Counted from the first letter of the stretch, positions 17,940-27,077 are shown. The stretch is DNA of 64,000 nt from Pseudodesulfovibrio pelocollis (GCF_030282845.1 NZ_JASTWE010000012.1:1-64000), one strand, 5' to 3'. Notes: a model not told the origin generated them from the sequence alone. Made by a program: numbers and translations.

Positions 17940-18968
17940 TCAGATCAGCACGAATCCCGCGGCGTCCACATAACGGATCGTCCCTTGGGACAGCCCCAGG
18001 GCTTGATACTCACCCCGCAGTTCGCCGCCATGGCCCAACAGCTCACCCTGGTACCGCCGGGGCACGTCCAGCCGCGTGGGCGCACGGCCCAACTCACCGG
18101 CCGCCTCCCGGACCACCTCCAGCAGGGCCCGCCCGCGCACCGACTGCCCCAGGGCCGGATGCCACGGCCCGGCCAGAATATCCCGTTCCAGCGTTCCCTC
18201 CGGGGCCAGCCCCAGCCGGATGACCCGCACCCCGCGCCCCCAGAAGACTGGCAGGGCAGCGGCCAGTTCCTCCCGGGTCCGCTCCAGGGTCCAGGGCGTG
18301 TAGCGGCCGCGCTCCCACTCCCGGGCCAGCCCGGTGCCGCGCACCACGAGGCAGGGATAGAGCCGGGCTATTTCCGGGGCAAGGTCGGCCGCCAGCGCCG
18401 CATCGCGCCGGAATACCCCGGGCCGATCGCCGGGCAGGCCGGGCAGCAGCTGAATGCCCAGCGCCAGTCCGGCCTCGCGCACGGCAGCACATCCTTGCCG
18501 GGCGGTTTCGCCGGAGTACCCACGGCCCGAAACGGCCAGGGCACGGTCGTCAAAGGACTGAACGCCCAACTCCACCATGTCCAGCCCAAGGGTGCGCAGC
18601 CTGGCCAGACCGGCCGAGTCCGTGCAGTCGGGCCGGGTGGAGCAGCGCACGCGGCTGATCAGCCCCGCACTCCGAAAGCGCGCGGCCAGGGCCAGGAAGG
18701 TTTCGGGCCACGGCTCGGGCAGGGCGGTGAAGGTGCCGCCATAAAAGGCCAGCTCATAGGGACCGCGCCCGGCGGCCAGGGCGGATTCAAGGTCGCGGGC
18801 CAGACTGTCGCGGGCGCCACGCAGGGTGGTGGCGTCGCGGCCGGTCTGCCTGTCCTGGGCGCAGAACAGGCAGCGGTGCGGGCACCCGGCAAAGGGCAGG
18901 AACACGGGCCAGACGCGATGTGCCCGGGGCGGTGGCTCGGGGTGGAAGAACTCGATCTGCCGGGCCAC
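17940..18968 (-). CDS. Radical SAM protein (Elp3/YtqA-like)
   Basis: A 342-aa radical SAM enzyme with the cluster motif CPHRCLFCAQ (CX3CX2C) near residues 28-36, a GGTF glycine-rich SAM motif (FYGGTFTALP) and GVQSFDD, which resembles Elp3/TIGR01212-type proteins. No acetyltransferase domain follows, so it is not a full Elp3. The end of the gene is seven bases after the galE stop region, on the same strand, so it lies upstream of galE and may be cotranscribed with nothing else. The substrate is unknown. Confidence 0.8.
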   Translation of the reverse strand: MARQIEFFHPEPPPRAHRVWPVFLPFAGCPHRCLFCAQDRQTGRDATTLRGARDSLARDLESALAAGRGPYELAFYGGTFTALPEPWPETFLALAARFRSAGLISRVRCSTRPDCTDSAGLARLRTLGLDMVELGVQSFDDRALAVSGRGYSGETARQGCAAVREAGLALGIQLLPGLPGDRPGVFRRDAALAADLAPEIARLYPCLVVRGTGLAREWERGRYTPWTLERTREELAAALPVFWGRGVRVIRLGLAPEGTLERDILAGPWHPALGQSVRGRALLEVVREAAGELGRAPTRLDVPRRYQGELLGHGGELRGEYQALGLSQGTIRYVDAAGFVLI

Positions 18969-18975
18969 GTCCGCC

Positions 18976-19944
18976 CTACCTGTTCATCCAGTTCCAGGCA
19001 TGGCCGATGGTTTCGCGGATGTCCGTAAATTTCGGTTCCCAGCCGAGGGCCTTGCCCGCCAGGGCGCGGTCGGCCACCAGCCGGGGCGGGTCGCCGGGCC
19101 GCCGCTGGCCGATCTTCGGCTCGATGGGCAGGCCGGTCACGGCGCGGGCGGCCTCGATGATCTCGCGCACCGAGTTGCCCGTGCCGGTGCCCAGGTTCAC
19201 GGCCAGGGACGGGTTCCCGGCCAGGTGGTCCAGGGCGAGGATGTGGGCCTCGGCCAGGTCGCAGACATGGATGTAGTCGCGGATGCAGGTGCCGTCGGGC
19301 GTGTCGTAGTCGGTGCCGAACACGGTCACGGGCCGGTCCGGCTGCCTTGCGGCCCGCAGCACCAGGGGGATGAGGTGGGATTCGGGATCGTGGCTCTCGC
19401 CGGTCTCGCCGTCCGGGTCGGCCCCGGCGGCATTGAAATAGCGCAGGGCGCAGTGGCGCGTGCCGTGGGCGCGGCCAAAGTCCTCAAGCATCCGCTCGAC
19501 CATGAACTTGGACCAGCCATAGGGGCTGACCGGCCACTGGGGATGGTCCTCGGTGATGGGCACCTGCCGGGGCTCGCCGTAGACCGCGGCCGTGGACGAA
19601 AACACGATGCGCCCGCAGCCGTGGTCGCGCATGGCTTCGAGCACGGCCAGGGCCCCGGCCGCGTTGTTGCGGTAGAAGGCCCCGGGGTTGCGCACCGACT
19701 CGCCCACCTCGATGAAGGCCGCGAAATGGATGACCCCCTCGGGCCGATAGGTGGCGAACACCGTATCGAGCAGGGCGCGGTCCGCAATGTCGCCGCGCAC
19801 CAGCGGCCCCCACTTGACGGCCCGCGCATGGCCGTTTGACAGGTCGTCGAGGGACACGGGCGTGTACCCGCGCACGGCCAGCGCCTTGCAGGTGTGGGAG
19901 CCGATATATCCGGCCCCGCCGGTAACGAGAATGGTCTTGGTCAT
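18976..19944 (-). CDS. galE: UDP-glucose 4-epimerase
   Basis: A 322-aa extended SDR. NAD-binding GGAGYIGSHT lies near residues 9-18, the catalytic YGWSK (YxxxK) near 145, and the sequence closely follows GalE throughout, including RYFNAAGADPDGE. It interconverts UDP-glucose and UDP-galactose (possibly also the GlcNAc/GalNAc pair). I choose the ATG at 19944, because the upstream extension is not family-like. About 100 bases separate it from the dehydratase gene, with a small GC hairpin at 20007-20029 (6-bp stem). It marks the promoter-distal end of the minus-strand glycan island. Confidence 0.92.
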   Translation of the reverse strand: MTKTILVTGGAGYIGSHTCKALAVRGYTPVSLDDLSNGHARAVKWGPLVRGDIADRALLDTVFATYRPEGVIHFAAFIEVGESVRNPGAFYRNNAAGALAVLEAMRDHGCGRIVFSSTAAVYGEPRQVPITEDHPQWPVSPYGWSKFMVERMLEDFGRAHGTRHCALRYFNAAGADPDGETGESHDPESHLIPLVLRAARQPDRPVTVFGTDYDTPDGTCIRDYIHVCDLAEAHILALDHLAGNPSLAVNLGTGTGNSVREIIEAARAVTGLPIEPKIGQRRPGDPPRLVADRALAGKALGWEPKFTDIRETIGHAWNWMNR

Positions 19945-20043
19945 GGGCTGACGTTCTTTATTCCAAAAAGACACTCGGTTGTGAGGTTTCACGGATGCCA
20001 TCATCCACCCGGCCAGCACTGCACCGGGTCACATCCACTCTCG

Positions 20044-21054
20044 TTACACGTTGTAGATATCCGCCTTGTACAGGGAAAGGTTGTCCCGCAAGGAAAACCA
20101 ATCCGCTGTCTCTTTCAACCCTCTGATAAAACCCTCAATACCGGCATACTCGGGCTCCCAGCCCGTCAGCTCCCGCAGACGGGTGTTGTCTGCAAAGAGT
20201 CGCTCCACTTCGCTGCCCTTGGGGCGAACCCGCTGGGCATCCTCTTCGAAAGCCACTTCCTTGTCCATGACCTCCGCAATGCGCAGCGCGACTTCGCCGA
20301 TGGAGATCTCAAATCCGCTCCCCGCGTTCAACACTTCGCCGACCGCTGTGTCGGATTGAGCCACACTGACGAAGGCTTCCGCCGTGTCGGTGACATAGCT
20401 GAAATCCCGCGTGGGGTGCAGCGAGCCAAGCTTGATGGATTTCGCACCGTTGGCCAATTGGGTGATTATCGTGGGTATGACAGCCCTTGCCGACTGCCTC
20501 GGGCCGTAGGTGTTGAACGGGCGCAACACCGCAACCGGAACCTCGAAGGAGCGATAATATGAAAGCGCCATCTGATCCGCCCCGATCTTGGTGGCGGAAT
20601 AGGGCGACTGACCTTGCAGTGGATGCTCCTCGGTAATGGGAACAAACTGCGCCGAGCCATAGACTTCGCTGGTGGAGGTATGGACAAAGCGGTCCACACC
20701 TTGGTGCCGCGCCGCCTGTAACAGGTTCAGGGTGCCCATGATGTTCGTCTGCACATACGATTCCGGCGATGAGTAGGAATAGGGTATGGCGATAAGCGCG
20801 GCCAAATGAAAAACCACGTCAATGCCCTTCATCATCTCGCGGACACTTCCGCAATCGCGAATATCCCCTGTGACGACTTCCGTGGCCGACAGGATGTCGG
20901 GCCGCAGGGTGTCGAGCCATCCCCAGGCATTGCAGTGATTATAGTGGGCCAACGCCCGAACCGAATGCCCGGCGGTCACGAGACGTTCCACAAGATGCGA
21001 ACCGATGAATCCGTCAGCTCCGGTTACCAGAATTTTCTTGTTGGCAAGCTTCAT
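20044..21054 (-). CDS. legB: NAD-dependent sugar 4,6-dehydratase, LegB-like
   Basis: A 336-aa extended SDR. It has TGADGFIGSH at residues 11-20, HYNHCNAWGWLD near 40, which is characteristic of LegB-type enzymes, and YSATK near 155 as the catalytic YxxxK. In Campylobacter LegB removes water from GDP-GlcNAc as the first step of GDP-linked legionaminic acid synthesis. The start overlaps the stop of a small 63-codon frame as ATGA. A PtmA-like SDR and a NeuB synthase lie just upstream in the same operon, consistent with this role. The nucleotide (GDP or UDP) is inferred. Confidence 0.85.
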   Translation of the reverse strand: MKLANKKILVTGADGFIGSHLVERLVTAGHSVRALAHYNHCNAWGWLDTLRPDILSATEVVTGDIRDCGSVREMMKGIDVVFHLAALIAIPYSYSSPESYVQTNIMGTLNLLQAARHQGVDRFVHTSTSEVYGSAQFVPITEEHPLQGQSPYSATKIGADQMALSYYRSFEVPVAVLRPFNTYGPRQSARAVIPTIITQLANGAKSIKLGSLHPTRDFSYVTDTAEAFVSVAQSDTAVGEVLNAGSGFEISIGEVALRIAEVMDKEVAFEEDAQRVRPKGSEVERLFADNTRLRELTGWEPEYAGIEGFIRGLKETADWFSLRDNLSLYKADIYNV

Positions 21055-21242
21055 TGCGCATCAGCTCCGGTGCCAGGCGGCATGACCCCTTCCTCTTCCT
21101 TGCCACACGCGAAAATCCCCGTTGTGCTTGAGACGAGTTCGGAAAGAGGCGTTGTCACATGCACTTGACACCGCCTGAGCGGAGAAAGTTTCAACTTGTT
21201 GGACTCGTTGTTGTTTCTCTCAGCCTTGTTGTCGCTCATCAT
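21051..21242 (-). CDS. Possible 63-aa protein coupled to legB
   Basis: A 63-codon frame starting ATG ATG AGC, six bases after GGGAGG, one of the best ribosome-binding sites in the island. It starts 12 bases after the SDR stop and its stop overlaps the legB ATG as ATGA. The product is polar at the N-terminus (MMSDNKAERNNNESNKLK), with no recognisable domain. Either a real small protein or a leader that couples translation of legB. The signals around it are better than the protein itself, so coding is uncertain. Confidence 0.4.
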   Translation of the reverse strand: MMSDNKAERNNNESNKLKLSPLRRCQVHVTTPLSELVSSTTGIFACGKEEEGVMPPGTGADAQ

Positions 21243-21254
21243 GCTAACCTCCCG

Positions 21255-22022
21255 CTACACGCAGCTCATGCCACCATCAATCATGAGAAATTCACCCGTG
21301 GTGCAACCAGCCGCATCCGAAAGAAAGAAGACCACCGCAGCGCCCACCTCGCGGGCGGTCGCCATCCGTCCCAGCAGGGTCTTGGCATTATATTGGCCCA
21401 AAAACGGTTCGGTCTGGTTGTTCTGGACGCCGCCCGGGCATACCACATTGACCCGGATGCCCTTGCTGCCATAGCGGCTAGCCAGCCATCGCGCATGGGA
21501 CAATATCGCCCCCTTGGCCGCGCTGTATGCGGACGGCGTAAACTTGTCGGTTCCATTATATATACTGAAGTCCGGCCCGATGACGCCGTACACCGAGCCC
21601 AGACTGACGATTGACCCGCCCGGGGCCATGGCTTCTGCCGCTGCCTCGCTGCACAGGCACGAAGCACCAACATGACGCTGCACCGCTTCCAGCCAGGATG
21701 TTTCCGGGCAGCCGCTCTCGTCTTCACTGGCCGCTGGATACGCGCAGTTCACCCACCCGTCAAAAGGATAACGCGCCCACAAATCGGCAATGCGCCCATT
21801 CAGACCAGGGAACTCCGTCACGCTGAGGCGCTCATAGGCCACCTGCTCCATACACCGTGAATCCAGAAAGGATTCGAGGACGGTTTCGCCATCCGTCACC
21901 ATGTCCAAAACAAGAACCTCGGCCCCGGCCTCAAGAAGGCACGCAAGCGCGCCGCGCCCGACTCGCCCCAAACCGCCAGCAATGACTATTCTTCTTCCCT
22001 CAAGGCGGAACATCTGCATCAC
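21255..22022 (-). CDS. ptmA: Short-chain dehydrogenase, PtmA-like
   Basis: A 255-aa classical SDR with the NAD(P) motif GGLGRVGRGA near residues 16-25, the catalytic YSAAK near 165, and a C-terminal DGGMS typical of the family. PtmA in Campylobacter acts early in legionaminic acid synthesis or flagellin glycan modification. Its position between NeuB and LegB genes fits that pathway. The start overlaps the neuB-like stop as ATGA. The gene symbol is by context, as SDRs are a broad family. Confidence 0.72.
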   Translation of the reverse strand: MMQMFRLEGRRIVIAGGLGRVGRGALACLLEAGAEVLVLDMVTDGETVLESFLDSRCMEQVAYERLSVTEFPGLNGRIADLWARYPFDGWVNCAYPAASEDESGCPETSWLEAVQRHVGASCLCSEAAAEAMAPGGSIVSLGSVYGVIGPDFSIYNGTDKFTPSAYSAAKGAILSHARWLASRYGSKGIRVNVVCPGGVQNNQTEPFLGQYNAKTLLGRMATAREVGAAVVFFLSDAAGCTTGEFLMIDGGMSCV

Positions 22023-23089
22023 GCCTCCCCGTCAAAGTCCTGCCAAACAATGATCTCGTCCGCAGAAATGTGCTTCTTCACGACCCGCCCGACCACATGG
22101 TCAAGATCCACCGGGCTTATGCCAATGCCGGGCCGCTTGAAATCGAGATCTGCGACCGCAAGCCGTGTGCCTGCCTTGATGTCGCGGGCGGCAACGATGC
22201 TTCTCCTGAAAGCCGGGCGGCGCTCGGCATCCTCGCTCGTCAGGGTGCGCCTGGTCGAGCCCAGGCAGGCGCGAACGCTCCGGCACATGCGCACCAACTC
22301 GGCCATCTCCGCCGGATCGGTGGAAATGGCGTGGTCCCAGCCGAACATGCCCTTGTCCAGGGTAAAATGTTTCTCGATGATGCTTGCCCCCAAGGCAACG
22401 GCTCCCACTGCGGCGGCAGCCCCCATGGTGTGGTCCGAATAGCCCACCGGGCATCCGGGATAGGCCGTACGCAACCACTCCATGTTCCTGAGATTGACGC
22501 ACTCCTCGCGAGGTGGGTAATTGGAAACGCAGTGGAGCAAGGCCAGTTCCTTGACGCCCGCCGCCTCCATGACCAGCACGGCCCGGTCTACCTCGCCGGG
22601 GTCTGACAGGCCGGTGGAGAGGACCACCGGGGTTCCTATCCCGGCCACGTATTCAAGCAACGGCGGCGTGGTGATGTCCATCGAGGCAATTTTCACGAAT
22701 GGGGCCTTGAGCTCCTCCACCAGAAAATCCGCTTCTGCACGCGAAAAGACAGAGCTGGAAAAGTGGATGCCTGCATTGTCGCAGAATTCCTTCAACTCCC
22801 TCAGTTGGCCTTCGTCAAGAGAAAACGCCTCAACGATCTTCTCCAGGGTAAAGTCCTTCCGCTGGCGGTAGTCGTCGGAAAGAAACTTGTTTTCGCGATA
22901 GTTGACCGCAGAGAAAATCGTCTTTTTGCTCCATGATTGAAACTTGACACAATCGCATCCGCTTTCCTTTGCGGCAACAACCAGTTTCCTGGCAAGTTCC
23001 ATGTCTCCATTATGGTTTGCCCCGATCTCGGCGATAATGTACGGGACACCAAAATCACTGACCACCCTGCTCCCAAAGGATATGCTCAT
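22019..23089 (-). CDS. legI: NeuB-type nonulosonic acid synthase (LegI-like)
   Basis: A 356-aa synthase that condenses phosphoenolpyruvate with an N-acylated mannosamine-type sugar. The barrel motif IAEIGANHNG, GYSDHTMG and IEKHFTLD hold the metal-binding pair of histidines, 21 residues apart as in NmNeuB. A C-terminal SAF (antifreeze-like) domain follows (FRRSIVAARDIKAG). The ATG at 23089 has a strong GGAGGGGG ribosome-binding site. LegI rather than NeuB is inferred from the adjacent LegB and PtmA genes. First gene of a four-gene overlapping set. Confidence 0.88.
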   Translation of the reverse strand: MSISFGSRVVSDFGVPYIIAEIGANHNGDMELARKLVVAAKESGCDCVKFQSWSKKTIFSAVNYRENKFLSDDYRQRKDFTLEKIVEAFSLDEGQLRELKEFCDNAGIHFSSSVFSRAEADFLVEELKAPFVKIASMDITTPPLLEYVAGIGTPVVLSTGLSDPGEVDRAVLVMEAAGVKELALLHCVSNYPPREECVNLRNMEWLRTAYPGCPVGYSDHTMGAAAAVGAVALGASIIEKHFTLDKGMFGWDHAISTDPAEMAELVRMCRSVRACLGSTRRTLTSEDAERRPAFRRSIVAARDIKAGTRLAVADLDFKRPGIGISPVDLDHVVGRVVKKHISADEIIVWQDFDGEA

Positions 23090-23134
23090 ACTTCCCCCTC
23101 CTGAAAGATAGCCAGGGAACACATTGCTTCACCG

Positions 23135-23190
23135 CCTGACGGAATTCTCGTCATTTCGCAGGCACCACATCGGCCATCCTCTCGCCTTGT
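23135..23190 (-). repeat. Intergenic leader-family member D (upstream of legI)
   Basis: This gap sequence shares blocks with the repeat at 30424-30499 in the same order: ACAAGGCGA, a CC/TGG/GC core, then TCC and TCAGG, read on the minus strand with small gaps. The gap holds no gene. Similarity is moderate and was aligned by hand. Confidence 0.4.
23162..23176 (-). promoter_or_regulatory. Possible sigma-54 (-24/-12) promoter for the legI operon
   Basis: The minus strand reads TGGCCGATGTGGTGC. The essential GG and GC are ten bases apart and 8 of the 10 fixed positions of TGGCAC-N5-TTGC match. It lies about 75 bases before the legI ATG. Sigma-54 commonly controls flagellar genes, which would suit flagellin glycan synthesis. 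The related leader copies do not all keep the GG, so this is tentative. Confidence 0.3.
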
Positions 23191-23213
23191 CCCATGTGAT
23201 TCAACCACCCAGC

Positions 23214-24059
23214 CTAACAACACTCCCACCACAGCATCTTCCTGCTTTTTTTTGCATCCAGCGCATCAGCCAGTTGCATCAAATGCCTTCTGTCCTCAGT
23301 GCATCGCGCATGAAGGTTGCCATATGCCTGCGCCAAGGCGGCATAGCCGGTAAAATGGTTATTCATGAATCGGTAGTGCGCCTCCTTCACCGCCAGACAG
23401 CGCAACAGGTAATCCGCGCCCAACAGGCCATGGCCTGCGAAACTCATCTCGTGCTGCCGATAAAACGTGGCCGCTTCCGCTGTGAACACGGCCTCGCGGC
23501 CAGACTCCAGCAATGCGCCATAGAGCGCCCAGTCAAAGGCCGGTATGTCGGCAGGAATGGTCAACTCCACCGCCAAAATGGCGGCCGCGACAGCGGTGTT
23601 GCCAAGACCAAGGCAATTGCCGCACCGGATGTCCTCTTTTGTCACCGCCTGCCCGTGATCAAAGACATGGGAGAACCAGGGATTTCCCACAACGCCGTCA
23701 GCGGTCATGGGAATCACGTCGTTGCAAACGATGGCAGCCCCCGCACCGATCAGTTTCCTGCTTTCCGCGACCCGGCCCATGCCCTGCACGTCGTCGCAAT
23801 CGGCAAAAACGATCACCTCCACCCGGCTCTCCAGGCAGCGGCGGATTCCCGCCATGCGGTTTACTCCGGGCGTGCCGGAGTTGGACACAAAAGAGACATC
23901 CAAGTCCCCGGTCCATCGTGTGACCTCGGCCTGATCCAAGCCATCGTTGACGATGAGCACGCCGAACTCCCTGTCGCGCTGCTCCAACAAGGAGCGGAAG
24001 TACGCCTCAAGGTAGGGCTCCACGCCCTTGAACACTGTGCCCATGACGACCGTTTTCAC
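23214..24059 (-). CDS. GT2-like glycosyltransferase
   Basis: A 281-aa GT-A protein. The N-terminus VFKGVEPYLEAYFRSLLEQ and LIVNDG resemble GT2 enzymes, and FADCDDVQ near residue 87 is the likely DxD metal site. The C-terminal third has no recognisable domain. It probably transfers a sugar to a polysaccharide or protein in the cytoplasm or at the membrane. The gene ends about 125 bases before the legI start, so it is the last gene of the preceding operon, in which it follows the methyltransferase gene by 20 bases. Confidence 0.75.
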   Translation of the reverse strand: MKTVVMGTVFKGVEPYLEAYFRSLLEQRDREFGVLIVNDGLDQAEVTRWTGDLDVSFVSNSGTPGVNRMAGIRRCLESRVEVIVFADCDDVQGMGRVAESRKLIGAGAAIVCNDVIPMTADGVVGNPWFSHVFDHGQAVTKEDIRCGNCLGLGNTAVAAAILAVELTIPADIPAFDWALYGALLESGREAVFTAEAATFYRQHEMSFAGHGLLGADYLLRCLAVKEAHYRFMNNHFTGYAALAQAYGNLHARCTEDRRHLMQLADALDAKKSRKMLWWECC

Positions 24060-24079
24060 GCCAACCTCCTCGCCTTCAC

Positions 24080-24985
24080 CTAACCCGTGCGTCGCGCCAG
24101 GAGGCGAAGCTGCTGCGCCCTGTTGGCCTGTGCGGGTCTGAAAGCGTCACCCCCCAGTGCGTTCCAGATCCTGAAATGGACATTGGCAATGGCCTGAAGG
24201 GGTTTTGCCAGTATCGGGAGTTTGTTGGCATTGGCCAGCCTGGTGCTCCATGGCAGTCTCATTGCAAACCGATCCAGCACCACGGGATCGAACCCATACT
24301 CCTTGCAAAGGCGCTCAAGGGATGAGGAGGGAAAGTACTGCCGGGCATGCCTGTTCATGCTATACTCCAGCACCTGCGCAGGCTCGCACCAGTCAATTTC
24401 GCGTACCGTGATGAACATGTACCCCCCCGGCTTGACGAGGGATTTTACCTTTCTCATGACCTTGTCGAGGCCGCTCAGATACGGCAGCACACTGGCCAAC
24501 ACGACCAGATCCCACTGCCCGTGGACCTCGACAGACTCGAAAAACCCGGTACGCACCTCCACCCCGTGCTGGTTTTTGGCCCGGACCGCGAAACCCTTGT
24601 CGTGGTCCACGCCCAAGACCTGCCACCCGAGATCACCCAATTCTCGCAGATCGTGGCCAAAGGCGCAGCCCACGCTGAGCGCCCTTGGCGAAGCCGGGAC
24701 GCCCAGGCGCTCAAGGTAAGAGATGATCCACCGCACATGGCTGCGGGCGTAATTCCAAAGCTTGTTGCTGCGATAATCCGAGGCGAACCCGGTCTCCTGG
24801 CTCTCAACGGACAGGGCTTCCACGGGATAGGGGTTGTCCGGGGTCGAATTGTCGATGAACAGCAGCCCGCATTCACGGCACCGATGAAACACCTCGCCCG
24901 TGGACCGCTCATGGTAAACAGGAGCCCCGGCGGTGCGGCAAACCGGACAGCAATCGTGGGGCAAGGTCTCTGGACGATCAGGCAT
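24080..24985 (-). CDS. Class I SAM methyltransferase with N-terminal zinc ribbon
   Basis: A 301-aa protein. It starts with two CxxC pairs (CCPVC, CREC) about 23 residues apart, a zinc-ribbon layout seen in sugar C- or O-methyltransferases of polysaccharide clusters. The SAM-binding motif is ALSVGCAFG near residue 92. The ATG at 24985 follows GAGGAG; a TTG one codon upstream is less likely. It lies 14 bases after the WbpG-like gene. The substrate may be the deoxyamino sugar of this island, but that is inference. Confidence 0.8.
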   Translation of the reverse strand: MPDRPETLPHDCCPVCRTAGAPVYHERSTGEVFHRCRECGLLFIDNSTPDNPYPVEALSVESQETGFASDYRSNKLWNYARSHVRWIISYLERLGVPASPRALSVGCAFGHDLRELGDLGWQVLGVDHDKGFAVRAKNQHGVEVRTGFFESVEVHGQWDLVVLASVLPYLSGLDKVMRKVKSLVKPGGYMFITVREIDWCEPAQVLEYSMNRHARQYFPSSSLERLCKEYGFDPVVLDRFAMRLPWSTRLANANKLPILAKPLQAIANVHFRIWNALGGDAFRPAQANRAQQLRLLARRTG

Positions 24986-24999
24986 CAATACTCCTCGAA

Positions 25000-26301
25000 T
25001 CAGAGCACGCTGAAGGTTGCCGCTTCTTCATCCAGCCTCGGATCGCCGCTCTTCTCCGGCGGGTTGTCCGGGTTGTAATAAAGAGCCCTGTTGTGGTGGG
25101 CAAAGACATGATCCGCCTCATCCAACGGGGCCTTGAGGGCCTCGTGGGTCTCGTCCGTCTCCTGCCGGTGGATGGCATCGGTCAGAACCCATTGCCCATC
25201 CTTGCCGCGCTCCCAGATGCCCGCCTCGCGCTGGCTGTCGAAAAGAGCCATGAACTCCTGGCGGCTCAACTCAAAGTAGTCGAGGTAGGTTGCCAAGGAT
25301 TTTGGCTCCACCGGGTCATACTCCCTGACCAATTCCACGCCCTCGGCCCGGGTCAGGCGCCCCAGGCGAATCTCGCGGCTGGCCGCGTCTGTGCCCCGCC
25401 CGTAGCCGAATTTGAGGAATTTCATGTAATCATGCACTTCGTTGGCATGGTCTTCAATGTGCGAGTAGAGGTTGAAGGTCCGGTCGCGATGGAAGGTGAC
25501 CGGGGCAAAATCCCATGTCTTCATCATCAATTCCGTCTGGGCCTTGGCTTCCCAGTTAATGAAATTGCTCAAGTAGATTCCGCGCATGTCCACCCTTTCC
25601 ACCTCTTCGGAAGAAGGGAAAAGGTAGGGGGCCATGTCGGTCATCTTAATGTCGTTGTCCGGGTCTTTGACAACATCGGCCACGTCCAGGCCGCGCATGT
25701 CGTACTGCTTGCGTGTCCAGCGGGTAAACTCCACGAAGTTCTTGAGCGAGAACATGCCGGTCAGTTCCGCGTACCCGTGTTCGCCCCAGATGACGAGCGG
25801 GATGTTCATCTGCGCCGAAACCTGGAAGGGCACAGTGTAGATCCCGGCGTGATAGTGCCAGGTCAGGTCGCCGACACGCTTCAGCATGAACCGGGAAAGC
25901 TTGCGCACCGAGTGGGGACTGGGCGTGATCCGTATCAGGTCACACCCGGATTTCTCCACCAGATTTTCCAGGTTGCGCCCTCCAGCCTGGGTGTTGAATG
26001 TGTGGTTGAACGCCACCAGAAGCGGGTTCATGCCATACTTTTCCTTCATGAGCCAGGTCTGAAAATGTGAGTCTTTCCCGCCACTTATCGGGATTATGCA
26101 ATCATAGATATTCCCCCTGCGACGCGCGTCGGCCTGGGCCTCTTCCAGCAGGCGGGCAAGCATCCGCTCCCGCTCTTCCCAGTTGATGTCGGCATCTTCC
26201 CGGCTCTCGTGGTACCGACAGCCGCTGCATACGCCCTCTGCATCGAAGATGATGGTTGGTTTTGCATTTTCCGGGTAGCAACAACGTTTGCAGTATCTCA
26301 T
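25000..26301 (-). CDS. N-acetyl sugar amidotransferase, WbpG/PseA/PtmG type
   Basis: A 433-aa ATP pyrophosphatase-type amidotransferase. Cysteines at 4, 7, 8, 25 and 28 (CKRCCYPE, CSGCRYHE) form a zinc-like site. The PP-loop SGGKDS lies at residues 73-78. The family converts an N-acetyl to an acetamidino group, using ammonia made by a HisH/HisF pair; that pair lies immediately upstream here (26298-27691). In Campylobacter PtmG or PseA gives amidinated legionaminic or pseudaminic acid. The sequence seen supports the reaction, while the exact sugar is unknown. Overlaps hisF-like stop by four bases (ATGA). Confidence 0.87.
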   Translation of the reverse strand: MRYCKRCCYPENAKPTIIFDAEGVCSGCRYHESREDADINWEERERMLARLLEEAQADARRRGNIYDCIIPISGGKDSHFQTWLMKEKYGMNPLLVAFNHTFNTQAGGRNLENLVEKSGCDLIRITPSPHSVRKLSRFMLKRVGDLTWHYHAGIYTVPFQVSAQMNIPLVIWGEHGYAELTGMFSLKNFVEFTRWTRKQYDMRGLDVADVVKDPDNDIKMTDMAPYLFPSSEEVERVDMRGIYLSNFINWEAKAQTELMMKTWDFAPVTFHRDRTFNLYSHIEDHANEVHDYMKFLKFGYGRGTDAASREIRLGRLTRAEGVELVREYDPVEPKSLATYLDYFELSRQEFMALFDSQREAGIWERGKDGQWVLTDAIHRQETDETHEALKAPLDEADHVFAHHNRALYYNPDNPPEKSGDPRLDEEAATFSVL

Positions 26302-27077
26302 GCCTTAACTCCGTTCGCGCTTCGAAATGGTAGGTTCTGATCCAGCAGATATCGTTTGGCTTTCTTGCAGCTATTTTCCGAGTAATGAAAAACATTGGCG
26401 GCAGCCACGGCGTCCAGGCCAGCCTGCTCCACGCCTTCCTTGAGATGCCCCCACTCGGACACCCCGCCAAAGCCGATGACAGGAATCGAGACGGCACGCT
26501 TCACCTTGGCCAGGCAATCCAGGTTATACCCCCGGCACATTCCGTCATGTTCGATGGAATTCACGAACAGTTCCCCGGCACCGAGTTGCTCGGCCTCCCG
26601 AGCCCAATCCACGACCGCTGTGGCTGTGAGCCTCGCGCCGCGATCAATGCAGACGCGCTCTACCCCGTCAGCGTCTTTTCTTGCGTCAATGGAAACAACC
26701 ACGCATTGCCGCCCGAGGCGGTCGGCAAGCAGCGGGACCAGGGTGCGATCCTCGAAAGCCCGCGTGTTGAGCACCACCTTGTCCGCACCGCAATGAAGCA
26801 GGTCAACAGCGTGCTGCTCGGTCTCGATCCAACCGCCCACGACATGAGGCAGGAAGCAGGCGTCGGAAAGCTCGGCAACAACGTCAAGAAATTGTCCACG
26901 GCTTTTTGACGAGCGGCTGACATTGAGCGTCATGATCTCATCGACAGCCCACTTGTTGAAGCAGTCCATGGCAAAGACCGGATTGTCGTGAATCTTGTGC
27001 GGGTGCCTGAACTGCTCGCTTTGGACGATTTTGCCATCGCAAACGACCAGCACGGCGACGAGGCGCTTCTTCAACAT
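26298..27077 (-). CDS. hisF2: HisF-like cyclase subunit of the amidotransferase
   Basis: A 259-aa beta/alpha barrel homologous to imidazole glycerol phosphate synthase HisF. The two catalytic aspartates are kept (CDG at 12-15 and SIDAR with Asp131). The phosphate-binding GVSEWG and GADKVV loops are present. In sugar clusters such a HisF channels ammonia from HisH to a WbpG-type protein rather than making histidine. No other his genes lie here, which supports that role. Overlaps hisH by seven bases and WbpG by four. Confidence 0.85.
   Translation of the reverse strand: MLKKRLVAVLVVCDGKIVQSEQFRHPHKIHDNPVFAMDCFNKWAVDEIMTLNVSRSSKSRGQFLDVVAELSDACFLPHVVGGWIETEQHAVDLLHCGADKVVLNTRAFEDRTLVPLLADRLGRQCVVVSIDARKDADGVERVCIDRGARLTATAVVDWAREAEQLGAGELFVNSIEHDGMCRGYNLDCLAKVKRAVSIPVIGFGGVSEWGHLKEGVEQAGLDAVAAANVFHYSENSCKKAKRYLLDQNLPFRSANGVKA

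Noticed and set aside
20007-20029. Hairpin after legB as a rho-independent terminator
   Set aside because: Six-bp stem with an 11-base loop and no T-run; too weak to call.
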